A stretch of DNA of 64,000 nucleotides, from contig CM048560.1 of assembly GCA_026413225.1 (NCBI GenBank), forward strand, positions 14,898,001-14,962,000. Direction: 5' to 3'. Position 1 is the first letter of the stretch. The number at the start of each line of letters is the position of its first letter. The stretch is from Otis tarda (lineage: Eukaryota; Chordata; Aves; Otidiformes; Otididae). A model generated the notes under the pieces. The model made no database searches, was not told the DNA's origin, and saw only the letters and a program-made list of their open reading frames with translations. The translations under genes were made by a program, and so were the position numbers. Shown here one piece after another: positions 25,001 to 36,652 of the stretch.

Positions 25001-28000
25001 AATTACATACAGATTTGAAGCCCAAATACAAAAGAGCGACACCAATTACCATTCTAGGAGGATTCTCATTCATTATCATGTTTACTTGCAAACACGAAAT
25101 TAGTGATGCCTGAATTAAGATTAGAAACAACATGAACTGTTATCACAAATAAAATCCTTTCAAGTTTATTTCACACACAGTACATGCAGTATCTCTTAAA
25201 ATATGAAAAATTATAGTATCAAAGATACTCTAATGGAGGGCGTTTTTTTCTTAAGAGTAGAAATACAGCTATATAGAATAGGGAAAATGGCTTATGATAA
25301 TTTATTTAGATTTTTTGCTAGCAATATATGTTTAAAAAGACGAGGCGTAACAAGCTGTAAAACAAGGTATAATATTTAAATTAAACTTCAAAGTTCAACT
25401 ATATAATTCAGAATCTTTTTTTAACAAAAAAAAAAAAGACAAAATGTTCATAAGCAGAGTACATCTTGTTTCATAAACCTGTATTTGAATGATAAAATTG
25501 ACTTTAATTGTTAGAAGTCAATTTAAAAGATAATTTTGTTGTATGCCTGAGGTTACAGGAAGAACATAGTGTACCAAAAACATCAAAATTGTACTTCACC
25601 CCCACAAAGACAGTGCTTTTTACCTGGTCAAGAACTTGAAGGTGATTGTAAGAGAGAAAAAAATAGCAATAATTAGCAGCATCTAGTAAGTCAGAAACAA
25701 CAAACAGGAGCCAAGTGAATAGGGGGTTTCTGAAAGGCGCATATGGTGCGCTTTCCTCTGACAAAAGGCCCCACAAGCAGAAGACAGTGACTGAGAGCAG
25801 CTAAAAACCAACCACCCTCTGCCTTAAAACCTGACAGAGGAACAGATCGCAGGTACCTAATTAATACATGTGGTAGGAAATACATTTGAAAATAGGGATT
25901 TTAATTTAAATCTGTTCACTCAGCCCCTTGGAAGGTAGCATGTATTTTTCTTTAAACACAGTTCAGCAATCTCCTAAGTCATGGCCACCCAACTCAAAGC
26001 CCCTGGGAGGACCCACTCACACACCCAAACAGCTCTCACACCCTGGATTAATTTCCGACTGCTGCAGACTCCTGTCCTGCCTGCCTTGACTTGCCTTCAC
26101 CTACAGCCAAACCTAAAAACAAATACATCCATTTTTATCTTTCTTATAAGGCAGTCTGAACACATTCAAAGTCTTTCCTAATTTGATAAAGCTGATCGAA
26201 GGTACGAGATATGGCTCTTTTGAGGACTGGGACTCTGATGTCCTCGGGTTTCCAGCACTGGGGGGGAAGGTGTTATTTCCTTTTTCCCAGGCCTGTTTTT
26301 TGGGGGGGTTTTTTTTTGTTGGTTTTTTTGGGGGGTTTTTTTGTTGTTTTTTTTTTGTTTTATTTTTTTGGGGTCTCTGACTATGGAAAGCTGCTTGCCT
26401 CCTGCTCTGAGCCATGTAAAACCAACAAGTCTGGGTTTCAAGCCTTTGCTAGGAGTCTGATCTTCCCATTGTCATCATGTTAGTAATAATTCCTATTTTA
26501 CTATATTACACCAAACAGCAGTGTGACAGACACAGTAAAGGCAATACATACAAGCAAAGCAGTAAAGGGCCTCTGCGCATAAACAGGACTTCGATTTGTC
26601 AGGCTCACAGGGACCTTCCCAGAGCCCGGTGAGAGCTGTTGCCCCAGCACTGCAGCCCCCCATATGCTGGTGAGGAGGCTGCAGAAGACCTCAAGAGGTC
26701 TGGCTTTTAGAGTATGATTTTAAATTAATTTCTCTCCTCATTTTAGGACAGCATGGAAGAGTAACAAAAGTCATATGCCAGACTCATTTTTTAGAAGGAA
26801 GTGAAAAAACAACTTAATATTTTGATTCCAGACCTAAATTTAGACCACAACAATTTTAAAGTGAATTCTCCAAGTAACAAACTGAATTCTTTCTCACCTC
26901 TTCTTGTTTACAGTCTCATAAACTGGGATCCCACACTACCAGTGTCACACAGGATGTCATTTTTTCTCTTGGCAAGTAAACGCATGTGAAAGAAAAGGCA
27001 TTCCATTTATAATGATAGTAACAGAACTTGCTAACATAGTTTTTACCAGGTTTCAAAGGGACAGCTTCAGCTTTCTGATGTACTGTACAATATCTCTTGG
27101 ATTCACATGTATTTTTTTTCCACCCTGCCGCGCACACTTTAAAACACAGAAGCAACATAATTCAATATGAGTATTTCACAGTACCGCATGAGTTCAAAAC
27201 AGAAGAAATAACATTAAAAGCAGTAAAATCAATCAAATGAATTATCTGAAAATAAAATTAGAGCATAAATAAAAGAAAAGTAGGCCCAGGAATAGACAGA
27301 CTGTCTCCTCTTTTTCTCTTGGGACAGATTTCTTTCAGTATGGCTTCAGTCACTCGCCCTGACATTTCCTCAGACTCCCCAGAGCCCCTCACAAGCCTGG
27401 GTCAGGACTGAGCACTGAAGTTAGAAGATGCTTCTTAGCATTTACTTAGCAGGAAACAAGGGAAAACAGTCATGCTCTTAAAGCACAAGATATCTGTGCA
27501 TTTCGTGAGGATTTTCTTAATCTTTGATTTAATATGTAATTATTTTTCAAGTACTACTTTTTTTTTTTTTTTAATCTCAAAACCACATCCTGTCAGGACT
27601 TGCATATATTAGCTCTCACCCTTGATTCTCCCAGACCTCAGTCTTTCTCCTCTCCAGCACACTGCCAGCACCAGACTGCTGCTCGCCTCCTGCTCCTAAC
27701 TCAGTTCTCTTGATTTGAAATAATTTCTCCCTTTCTCCTCAGACATTATCTGCAATGATTGATGGTCAGTAGCTGCTCTGCTCCTGTGGCAGCTGGCAGC
27801 AGGCAGGGAGAGGCAGGGCTGTGCAGAGCACCCAGTCTGCCTTTTCACCTGAAACCCAGCACCAGAACAGTTAAAACCAGACCTTAAGAATAAGCAGTGA
27901 GGGGTGCCTGTCGGCACATTTCCATGTTTAAAAGTGAAAGCCTGCAGCATGAGTTTGTCAGTCAAGCTCCTTCCGGCACAAAAGGGAAGTTTGGGCATTT

Positions 28001-28329
28001 CCCCCCTTCAGTGGGGTGCGCAGCCTGGTTTAGTGAGGGATGAATCAGGAATACATTGCAAAATATGATAGCAAAAGATAATTTATCACAAAAGGAAAGA
28101 AAAATAAGAAAAGGAATTATGCTTAAAGGCAGCCCTAAAGGGAGCAAGCTTCTGTTTCTTGTAAGAGGAATGAAAGGTTATTGCTCCTACATGACAAGAA
28201 CAGCATTTTTAACATTCCCCTTTTCAATAATTGCAGCTAAATTCTCACAGGATTCAATATTTACGCTCACAAAAATCAATTTTTCCCTTTTATTAAAAAA
28301 TTATGTACAGTAAATTGCCACTACAGCAC
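22011..28329. other. AT-rich non-coding DNA with low-complexity tracts
   Basis: Contains an A18 run (23906-23923), a threefold 8-bp repeat of GATTCAAA with one variant copy (24022-24045) and the G/T tract at 26294-26373. A 156-codon minus-strand open frame (24663-25133) has no family resemblance that I can see. No CR1 body, RNA gene or convincing exon was seen. Confidence 0.55.
26294..26373 (+). repeat. G/T-only low-complexity tract
   Basis: Eighty bases composed of T and G with a single A, including runs of G7, G6 and G4. The complementary strand is A/C. Such tracts arise by slippage of A-rich tails. The G runs could support a weak G-quadruplex on the plus strand. Confidence 0.9.
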
Positions 28330-28980
28330 AATCTACATTGTTTAACATACCCTGCTTTGATTTACTGTTCCATTCATAATCTGCTGATGATTAAGTGTCT
28401 CAAAAACAATCCACTAGCCTTTCTAAGTGATATCAAGTTGTTTGTTTTTAATCTGCTGAAAATCATCCTGTAGACAGATGCATTACTGAAGAATTACATT
28501 TTAATTTATTTTCATGCAGTGCCTGTGATGGGCATTCGGATTAACAGAGTACAATAACGCTTCTTTATGCCTGTATCTATTCAAATCAGAAATTACCTGC
28601 ATACACCGTCTCTGATGGTGGTCAAAAATTGTACAAAGAACTGAGAATAGTGCTTCTTAATATCACATGGCCCTGCTGCTCATCAATGAGTCTTCTTCTG
28701 TTCTAATGCTTTTGTCATGTATATGAAAGTCATTATGTAGTTTAGAAAACAGGAGATGAAGTGAAAGAGGAAAGATCAGGGACCTGGGATGCATTAATAT
28801 TCTACCAGCGTCAAAGATATTTCCCTCGAGGGGCTCCTACAGGCCACACTGTTATTACAGTGCCTATCCATTATCTTGTGCTGTACTTGGTATTAAGACA
28901 ATAATGGAGAGAATAGGATTATGTGCAGATGATAGGAAATGCGAAGGCAATTCAGCAAGATAGGAAATGAATGGAGACAT
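28330..28980. promoter_or_regulatory. Candidate conserved non-coding element
   Basis: Non-repetitive AT-rich stretch without homopolymers, with homeodomain-type and bHLH-type words (for example GATTAAG, TAATTTATT, CAGATG). It lacks any open frame of note. This call rests on texture only and needs cross-species alignment. Confidence 0.25.
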
Positions 28981-29747
28981 GATTCTTTCATCGAAGCTAG
29001 GGATGGTTTAGCATAGGGTAAGGGAGAAGATAAATGAAGCAAAATGAAATCTTTACGGGTTAGCTGGGGTAAAATGAGTGTTTACATAGAGTCTGATAAG
29101 TTTAACCTTTTGGATACAGAATATCGCAGCATCTTTCTTTAATGCACCAGTGTATATCCCTTCAGAGGTCTGGTTTGATGTGAAAACTTAATCTACACAC
29201 ATGGGAAACGACCAGTGTTAATTTGATAGAGGTGGCCTTGTGTAGTGGATAACCCTTTAATGCATTCCAAGAAAGGGAAATTTCTGATCACTGCTCCAGA
29301 TTTCTGCATTTCAACCACAGGCTAGAAAAATTGTGTCCTGCCCGCAAAACAAACAGACAGAAAATGAATCAAAAAAAAAAAAAAAGCAATAAAGAAGGAC
29401 GGAGGAGAACTAAGTGAAACACTGATCCCACATTGAAATGCTTACATTCTGTTTTACTGCTGCACACCTTTCAATTCCATGAGCACAAGCCTGTGGCTGA
29501 TAGCAAGTAGCAAAGGCTAATAGTTTTAGGAGGCCAGCAATGCATTATGATGGTGATAAACACAGACAGGACCAGATTGTGTCATTTACAGACATTTCTC
29601 TGGCTTATGTCTGTCGTATTTTTTTAATTAGGATAAATCACACACATGCATTTGCGATAACAGCACAATGCCAAAAGAGATCATTTTTGTTCCCTGAAGT
29701 ATAACTATAATTTTATTCTTTCTAAGCAGTGCTTGAAGGTTTTGCTT
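28981..29747. other. AT-rich non-coding DNA
   Basis: An A15 run near 29371-29385. No exon, repeat body or RNA gene was recognised. Confidence 0.6.
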
Positions 29748-30250
29748 CGGTTAGGTTAAAACCCAACAAAGTAGATCAGCAGCACGATGCATCCGAACAA
29801 AAGCAGACACCAAAGAGACACGAGGGTGGCTCTGCCACAAACCTTGCGGCACAACAACTGCCCTTGTCCTGGACAGTGGGAACAGCACTGGATTGCAGCG
29901 CAGCGATTAACACACACTCCACAGCACCGAAATGCCACCCTGCACACTCCAAGTCAAACCTGGCATCCTCGCTAACTTACTGCCAAGCGATGAAACGTGG
30001 CCATACACAAAGCAGAGCTCCCAGCACAGAAAAACTGCGCTGCAATTGCTGTAGCGCGCTGCAATTGCTGTAGCCCGCTGCATGCTGCCTCGCAGGCCTG
30101 GCCCAGCCTGGGCTCCTGTGTCCACACAGCTCCATGCTGCTCTCTGCCGCTGCCTCCCGCTCACCGTTCGCAGGCCAGACCCTGAGCAGATGGAAATCAC
30201 CATTGCGTCCCAGAAATTGCACGCCTGTCTGTGGCACTGCTTGCGCTACG
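29748..30250. promoter_or_regulatory. CpG-dense patch, possible small CpG island or promoter
   Basis: I count 24 CpG dinucleotides in about 500 bp, in a window where CpG is otherwise scarce. With a GC content a little over one half, this gives an observed/expected ratio of very roughly 0.6, the borderline of usual island criteria. It contains an exact 19-bp tandem duplication (30037-30074). Overlapping open frames exist on both strands (up to 130 codons, minus, 29977-30369) but match nothing I know. A CpG island or promoter of a non-coding transcript, an old LTR-like insert, or unmethylated orphan GC-rich DNA are all possible. Confidence 0.35.
30037..30074. repeat. Exact 19-bp tandem duplication
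   Basis: GCGCTGCAATTGCTGTAGC is repeated head to tail without mismatch (30037-30055, 30056-30074), followed by a partial third-like copy (CCGCTGCATGCTGC). Each unit has the palindromic core GCAATTGC. The perfect identity suggests a recent duplication. Confidence 0.95.
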
Positions 30251-31329
30251 TTAGCCACTGCCTGGGCAAGGGCAGAACACTTAGCTTTAAAAAAGCTGAT
30301 TTCTGAGCTTTTAGTGACATCATGCACTACTTCATAGCACATCCTGCAAGGGGGCAAAGCCATCCACACAGTGGTGGTTGAACCAGGTGCTTGTGACAGC
30401 CCCTGCGCAGGCAGTGGCAGGGCTTGGGGAGAAGAGCGATGTGCATCTCAGAGCAGAAACAGAAACCCCAGTATTCCCATAAAATGGGAGTGCACCTGAT
30501 GCAAGGCTCTGCTCCCCAATTCAGCTGGGCTGGGGCAAGGGCCTGGCTGCGCCCCCTCTGCCAGCTGCACCCAGAGCTGGCACTGAACCTGCTCGACCCC
30601 CCAGCCTCAGCAGCGCAGAAAGATGGGTAGGGAGCTGCTCTGCAGGCCCCAGGAGGAGGAAAGCTGGAAAGTGTCAAGTTTCAACACTGATACACAGAGC
30701 CCAGTTGCACCCCACAAACACCAAGTAGCTCAGGGGCCCATAGCAAGAGGTTGAGACTGCGAAACTGCCCAGCTCTGAGCTAGGGGGTCTCTTCTTATAC
30801 CAGTGACACGTTTCTTTACTTTTTTTTTTTCTTTTCCCTGTGATCAATAGGTGTGAAACTCAGCCCCTCCATACCCGTGTTTTACCCCACAGTTCAGTGG
30901 GGCCAGTGTGAGCAAAGGCACACTGCACCAGCAGAACACAGAGCATCCTCTCTGCAGCTGGGAGCAAGGACAGGATTGCCTCAGTGCCCTAAATCAGCTT
31001 TTCTCATTAGCTTCAGGCGACAAGAAGGATTTCTGGAAGCAGCACGAATCAGCAAACTTGGGAAATTAGGAAAATAGTAATGAATTTTAGATAACAGACA
31101 TAAATATGGGGAGATGTTGAATAGCAGAAGCAGAGCTAAGTGTCAGGAGTGCACCCAGCACAGGGAGGTGGGGGCTGTGCTGCACTGCTGGGGGCTGTCT
31201 GCTTGCCCACTAGTGTCAGGTAACACCACGTACTCCAAAGATGGTGCTAGAAAACCTGCAGAGAAAACCATCTGCCGAAGAGTAACTGTCCAAACTACAT
31301 TGTGCAGCTGGCTGGTGACTTGAAGAAGA
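30251..31329. other. GC-richer then ordinary non-coding DNA
   Basis: 30340-30680 stays GC-richer but has few CpGs. Open frames of up to 116 codons lie on the minus strand (30327-30677) without motifs. Beyond this the composition returns to average. No repeat or RNA gene was recognised. Confidence 0.5.
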
Positions 31330-31570
31330 GCACTTGTAAACATGTTTTAATGTTTCTTAACATAATGGACACTTATTTATACAAATGTCTAATTATGTTT
31401 TGAATTAACTAAGTATGAGTCTAGACTGTCCCATAACAACACATGGGGCCAATGAGAGATAATGATGCATTATATCATTTTATCTTATTGCCTTTTAATC
31501 TTATGCAATGTTACTAGCTTTTATATTACCAGAAAGAGTTACCAAGAACAGCCAATTTAATTAATCTGCT
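31330..31570. promoter_or_regulatory. Candidate conserved non-coding element
   Basis: Very AT-rich but complex sequence with many TAATT/ATTA cores (for example TTTAATTAAT near 31556-31565) and no homopolymer longer than five. The texture suggests a homeodomain-rich enhancer, which is unproven. Confidence 0.25.
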
Positions 31571-33222
31571 TTACTTACTACTTACTTGTACGCTGCCGTT
31601 TCTTCCTCAGCTGAGTGCAGGCTGACTTACTCATTTGCACTAGAAACTACAAGTGAGTGAAGCAAGTACCTCCATGAGTCATAAACCCTACCAATCTCCT
31701 GCATCAATATCTCTTGCCAGAAGCTAAAGGCAACCACTTGATGAAGCCACTTCCAAAAAATACAGATGGATTAAGCACTTTCCAAACCACTAGTTTCAGC
31801 ATGATAAGGTCTGAGTGCTTGGAATGATCCAGAAGGTTGCCTTAGCATGGGGTCAGACCCACTGTTTTGGTTTGCTGCATCATATTTTAATGTCTGGTTT
31901 AAGAAATCGCTTAGGTATTTTTTACCTGGCAAGGCTGCCTAATCAGAAAAAGTCAATGCCATTTATGTAAGAAGAAAATCTACACACGTACCTTGACTCA
32001 GTTGTCCAGAGCTGCACAAAATACCACAAGCCAGTTTCCCATGAGCAAATAATGCCCATGAACACAGATATGGCGGTTGTCCCGCACCCTGTAAATGCAA
32101 AAACATTTCTATAAGGGCAAAGCCACACTTCTCATAAATGTTGACCTTGGGGACAGCCACAGGCACGGCCCTGCCCTAATCTCTGTGCCGCATCTGCCCG
32201 CGGGTGACACACTGGGGTAAAGGCTGAGCACCAGCACTTCACAAACTGTCCCCTTCTCGTATTCCTCTGCCTCCCTGGGGCGTTGCTGGCACAGCAACAG
32301 TGGGACTCCTGCCCCAGCTAGCATTGGGGTTCCTGGCTCTGAAAGGGACTCCTATGCCCCTCGTAGCCTTGCACTAAAATATGGCCAAAGCTCTCAAGTC
32401 CTTCCCTACTGGGACTTCTGGATGTGCAGGCAGGACAGAGTCATTCAAACCAGCAGATTGGAAAATCTTGGGAATCATCCTGCTTCATTCTCACATCCAG
32501 CATATGTTCAAATTGGGTGGAATGGAGTCAGAGACATAGTTTAATTATTAATCTATAATTTAATGGCTACAATTTGCTCCTACAAGGAAACTCGAGGCTT
32601 AAGGAGGTTGTTTTCTTGCTTGCTGCCCCCAAGGAGCACATATGCAGGCTCGAAAGCCAAGGTTTATGGGGAGAGGTAATATCTTTTATGAGAGCAACTA
32701 TTAGAGTTGGGGGAAAAAAAAAATACATAAGCAAATAAGCCATTCTTTAGGTCTGAAAGAGAGGTTGCAAACTGCAGTAAAAGCATGTTGGGAAGATATG
32801 CTCTGGGCTGAAGTTGTTGTATTATCAATTAGACAATACGAGAGGAAAGGACAGCTAGCACCTCAGGAGCAGCCAGCAGGCCCAGCACAGGGAGCCATGC
32901 AGAGGTCACTCACTCCTACGGGGCAGCAACCAGAGAAACAAAGATAGTGGGACAGAAGTGAAAAGTTAGCAGGAAAGGAATGAAAGGAATGACAATTACC
33001 AAAGATCATAAACCCCTCTCTGTTGGGTCTGTGCTCTTTAGTATGTCCTAGAAAAAGGAATTTTCATTTGCAGGCTTTCTTTTCAGTTTGTTTTTTAAAT
33101 CTGCTTTGAAAATCAGAATGTCAGAATAGACAGTTTTTCTGTGGGAAAAAAAAAAAGTTCATCCTGTCGTAATGGTGTTTCTGTATCCTTGATTGCCTGA
33201 AGGAATTAATTTTGTTTTATAG
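31571..33222. other. Non-coding DNA, nothing recognised
   Basis: A GC-richer stretch at 32140-32340 has a 71-codon minus-strand open frame without motifs. There are A runs near 32712-32721 and 33146-33156. The last bases form a good splice acceptor for the exon candidate that follows. Confidence 0.55.
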
Positions 33223-33366
33223 GGCTCATTGAGTCTCACTCACACCATTTCCACAGACCCATCTGGTGCACCGGCTAAAGCCTACCACAGTACTGGTACC
33301 TATGTGCAGGATGTCTATGCTGTGGAAAAGCAGACTACAAAAAGACGATGCAGTACCGCTACATAA
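33223..33366 (+). other. Candidate exon (48 codons including stop) after a splice acceptor
   Basis: The sequence TTTTGTTTTATAG ends at 33222 and is a reasonable acceptor (T-rich tract plus AG). The in-frame codon overlapping the acceptor is a stop (TAG), so the open frame starts exactly at the junction. From there 47 sense codons run to TAA at 33364-33366. The translation is non-repetitive, rich in Ser/Thr/Tyr (opening GSLSLTHTISTDPSG, ending KRRCSTAT), and looks protein-like, but I do not recognise the family. No strong donor (GTAAG/GTGAG) is visible before the stop, so if real it would be a last coding exon or an exon of a non-coding transcript. A second possible acceptor (CCATTTCCACAG) lies inside it. 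Chance is a serious alternative for so short a frame. Confidence 0.22.
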
Positions 33367-35599
33367 ATTAAAATCGTGTGCTTATCACAGAAATACCAAA
33401 ATAATTAAAAGGAACCCTTTTCTTCAGCATTCGTGGATTGAATAAGTGAAAAATAATTTACTTATGATACGCAGATTAACTTTTTTTATCTTTTTTTTTT
33501 TTGTTTGCTTAACACATTAAAAATCATGGTGGACACAACCGCGAAGAAGTCCAAAATATCCTTTAGTCTGTAATCCTGTTTACGGAAGATGAATGTCCAT
33601 TTTACTCTCCTCCATTACAAAGCAGAATGTCATTTCTTGCCATTTCTAAACAGAAAGAGCCCCGAACATCTTTGTGAACGTGAAATAATTGCTAAAATAC
33701 TAATATGTACCTCAGTAGACTGCACCTACCCTGGCTACCAGCTTTCTGCATCTCAGCCTCCGGAAGAAGAATACAAATCTTCAGAAATACATAGAGCAGG
33801 CAAGAAAATTATTATCTTGGATTACAGAAACTTTACGAAACAAAAACCTCGTTTTGTTCGATCCAGTGGACAGTAAATGCCACCTTTTCACTGACCCCAG
33901 CAACTTCCAGCTCAGACCTGTCACCTCATTAGGAAGATTCCAGCATTTCCATGGATCCAGCTGCTATGGGTAGAGCTGTCCATAACGAACGACCACTACC
34001 TGTACCCAGCTCCCTTAGCTATAAGACACATTCAAAGAGAATTACAGGCTGCATTTATTAAAACAGCTAACAAGGATAACAAAAAAAAAAGCATAACATC
34101 AAGACAGAGCATACTTTACCAGAAATATTTTGCCTCTGTATCTGGTTCACAGATAACAAATTATTAGTCTGGTACACCTAAAGTGACACTCGCATTTGTT
34201 TTAATTTCTCCACTAATTGTCAGGAGTTGCTGAGTGCACTGTGCCCCATCCAGCTGCACCTTGAAAGTCTCTTTCAGCAAGAGTGATCACCTTTCACGGC
34301 AAGCACTGAAGATGCTGGTGGCTCTCAGCCCTGCCCAAGCTCTGGGCTGGAGATAGTCAGAGCACCAGTACCACATCAGTACCTTTGTTCTCCACTCTTT
34401 TAATTTCTTAAAGCTCAATCATCTCTGCCCATCAAAAGATTTTAAAGGGAATGTTACTGAACATCTAAAATCAGGCTGCATTTTGGTTGACATCACTTAC
34501 CCTTTTCCAAAAGACAATGTTTTCCTTGGCAGGTGATAACCACCACCTCCCATGTCCTACCATAGATGCTGCTAATTAAACCAGATTAAATTCAGATAAT
34601 TAGCAATATTTCTTTACACAGCAGGTTACTTATTCTAAACCTTTTTCCAAATGAAATGGTATTTAAGACTTGTTTTTAAAATCTACTATTTTCCATGCTT
34701 TCAAAATTATTTTCTGTTCTAATAGGAAGGAAACAAAAAACCAAACAACAAAACAGAAAAAAATCATAGAAGATCCTGAAAACAGAGCAAGCATTCATCA
34801 CTAGTGTTTGTTAGCATTTGCATTATTTGACCATATGAATATTGCAAAGAGTATATTTATTCTCTCTAGCAAAGACAGTCCTTCAGATTATAATGATATG
34901 CCATTTTTATTCCATTTTAAAAACAAAAGTAGATTTGTAAAGCCAGTATACCTTTGGTGGATGCTCTTTTTAACTTTCAGCAATGTATTACATTACTAAT
35001 ACTTAAACATACATTGCTGATGTTTCTGTAAAGTGAGTTTTGTTTATATTTAGGATTAATACAGGGATGGCATAATTACTGGGATGGAGGCATGCCTATC
35101 CCATAGGAAATACTGCACACCCACCAAACCGTTGCCTTGCTCTGCTGGCTGACACCTCTGCTCACACATGTACGGGGGGCTGCCCCACCCACCCTCTCCA
35201 AAATGTTTGTGCTATTGTTCAACACAGTGGCGACAGAGAATACAAAAGTCTCCATTCCCTTTTTCTCCTGACTTGCAGCCACAACTGTCCCCTCCATCCC
35301 CTTCCTGTCACTCTCTACCACGTTCTGCGGGGTTGCTGAAAAGGATGCAAGGAGAGCAGGGTTGCCAAAGCTGCTCTGCTGAGGGACCACAGCTGACTCT
35401 CACTCATTACACTGCAATTCATCTGGGAACTGGGGGGCACAGTTGAAACTTTTGCACTCTGCTGCCCACAGCCTTTGAGCACCCCTAATTACTATTAGTC
35501 AACTTTTCTCCTCCTCCTTCCTCCCCTTCACATCTCTAATCACACTTCTCCCTCATCAAGCTGGGAGCTCTGCAGGGGTTAACACCAAAAAAAAATTTA
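33367..35599. other. Non-coding DNA, nothing recognised
   Basis: A 95-codon plus-strand open frame (33589-33876) and a 104-codon minus-strand frame (35076-35390) have no motifs I recognise. The last part (35170-35560) is C-rich and CpG-poor. Confidence 0.55.
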
Positions 35600-35880
35600 C
35601 AGTAAAGGCACCTTTTATTGTAGTGGACAATTACAGAAAGTAAAAGCAATTTAGTCTTTTACATGGCTCACAGTTTCATTAGAGCCATACATTTGAGTTG
35701 TTATGCATTTACTCAAAAAGGCATGGTACACAAACACTACTAAAATAAAAAATAACATAGGACAGGACAAACTTTAACTCCTCAAGTGCAGGCTTCAAAT
35801 GCCTCAAATATCAATAATGCTTTTATGTAACAGCTTTATTAGTGCCCTCAAATTCAGACCAAAGTCATTATGATGTAAAC
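35600..35880. promoter_or_regulatory. Candidate conserved non-coding element
   Basis: AT-rich, complex, non-repetitive sequence following a short A run (35587-35595). Open frames are minimal. Texture only. Confidence 0.2.
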
Positions 35881-36429
35881 TGCGCAAAACAAGGTTGCAG
35901 AAACAAGAAAGAAAGGTTTAGACTATCTGCAAATAATTCCTTACTCCTCTTGTAGTGCACTGGAGAACTCTGCTCCTAGCGCTTGCTACACCTCCTGTTG
36001 TGTGACAACAAGAGGAATTATATAAAAGGCAACATGCAGCAGCGGTTACATAGCAGTGTAAATCTTTCAATGCCACCTACACAGCCCGTGCTTCCCCTCT
36101 GCTGGGAACAGCAATGAGGAAAACAGCAGTCACTTTAGCATTTCTCATGCATCTGCTATGTTTCTGAATATCAGTCTCTCCCTTCCCAACTTTCTAGTAA
36201 GGATTTCCGTAGCCACAGAGAAGAAAAGCCCACTGTACACAGCCTTTCTGGAGCACCCCACACTAACAGCCCATAGAGACTTGCCAGCCTAACATCATCT
36301 AAAGGTAACACAGCCTTCTTTTGCTGAACACTAAGACCTGTTATGGAAGGCCAAGAAGTGGTTGCGGGGCTTCCTGATCACAGTAGCTTCACAAGCAATC
36401 AACAGTGTGCTGAGACAGCTGGTACTTAC
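35881..36429. other. Non-coding DNA
   Basis: No repeat, RNA gene or exon was recognised, apart from an intronic donor context for the small exon candidate that begins at 36430. Confidence 0.5.
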
Positions 36430-36498
36430 CATCCAGGAGGCAACCATCATGCTGATGACATCTTCCATTCCATTTGCCATAGCGGCCAGTTGAATTAG
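36430..36498 (-). other. Candidate 69-nt internal exon with good acceptor and donor
   Basis: Read on the minus strand, a pyrimidine-rich acceptor (CCTTGTTGCTCCTCAG) is followed by 69 bases, exactly 23 codons and fully open in that phase. A strong donor ATG|GTAAGT comes next. The peptide begins LIQLAAMANGMED and is helix-like. The frame is also open for about ten codons upstream of the acceptor. The small size and two well-formed splice sites are the evidence; no protein family is recognised. It lies 185 bp downstream (minus sense) of the other exon candidate at 36653-36868. Confidence 0.25.
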
Positions 36499-36652
36499 CT
36501 GAGGAGCAACAAGGACTCTCATTGCCGTGGGACATCCCTAGTAGTCAGTAGTGCTCTAATCTGTTCAGAAGTAGATTTCCATAATCTTGGTTTCTGCTAA
36601 CTTTGTGCAGTATTGCATGTCTCCAGCACTATCTTGTCCTGTTGGTCATTAC

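Noticed and set aside
24663-25133. 156-codon minus-strand open frame with a hydrophobic start
   Set aside because: No family resemblance, no splice or promoter signal, length within chance expectation.
29977-30369. 130-codon minus-strand open frame across the CpG-dense patch
   Set aside because: Open frames exist on both strands here as expected for GC-rich DNA. Cys/Ala/Gln-rich translation without a known domain.
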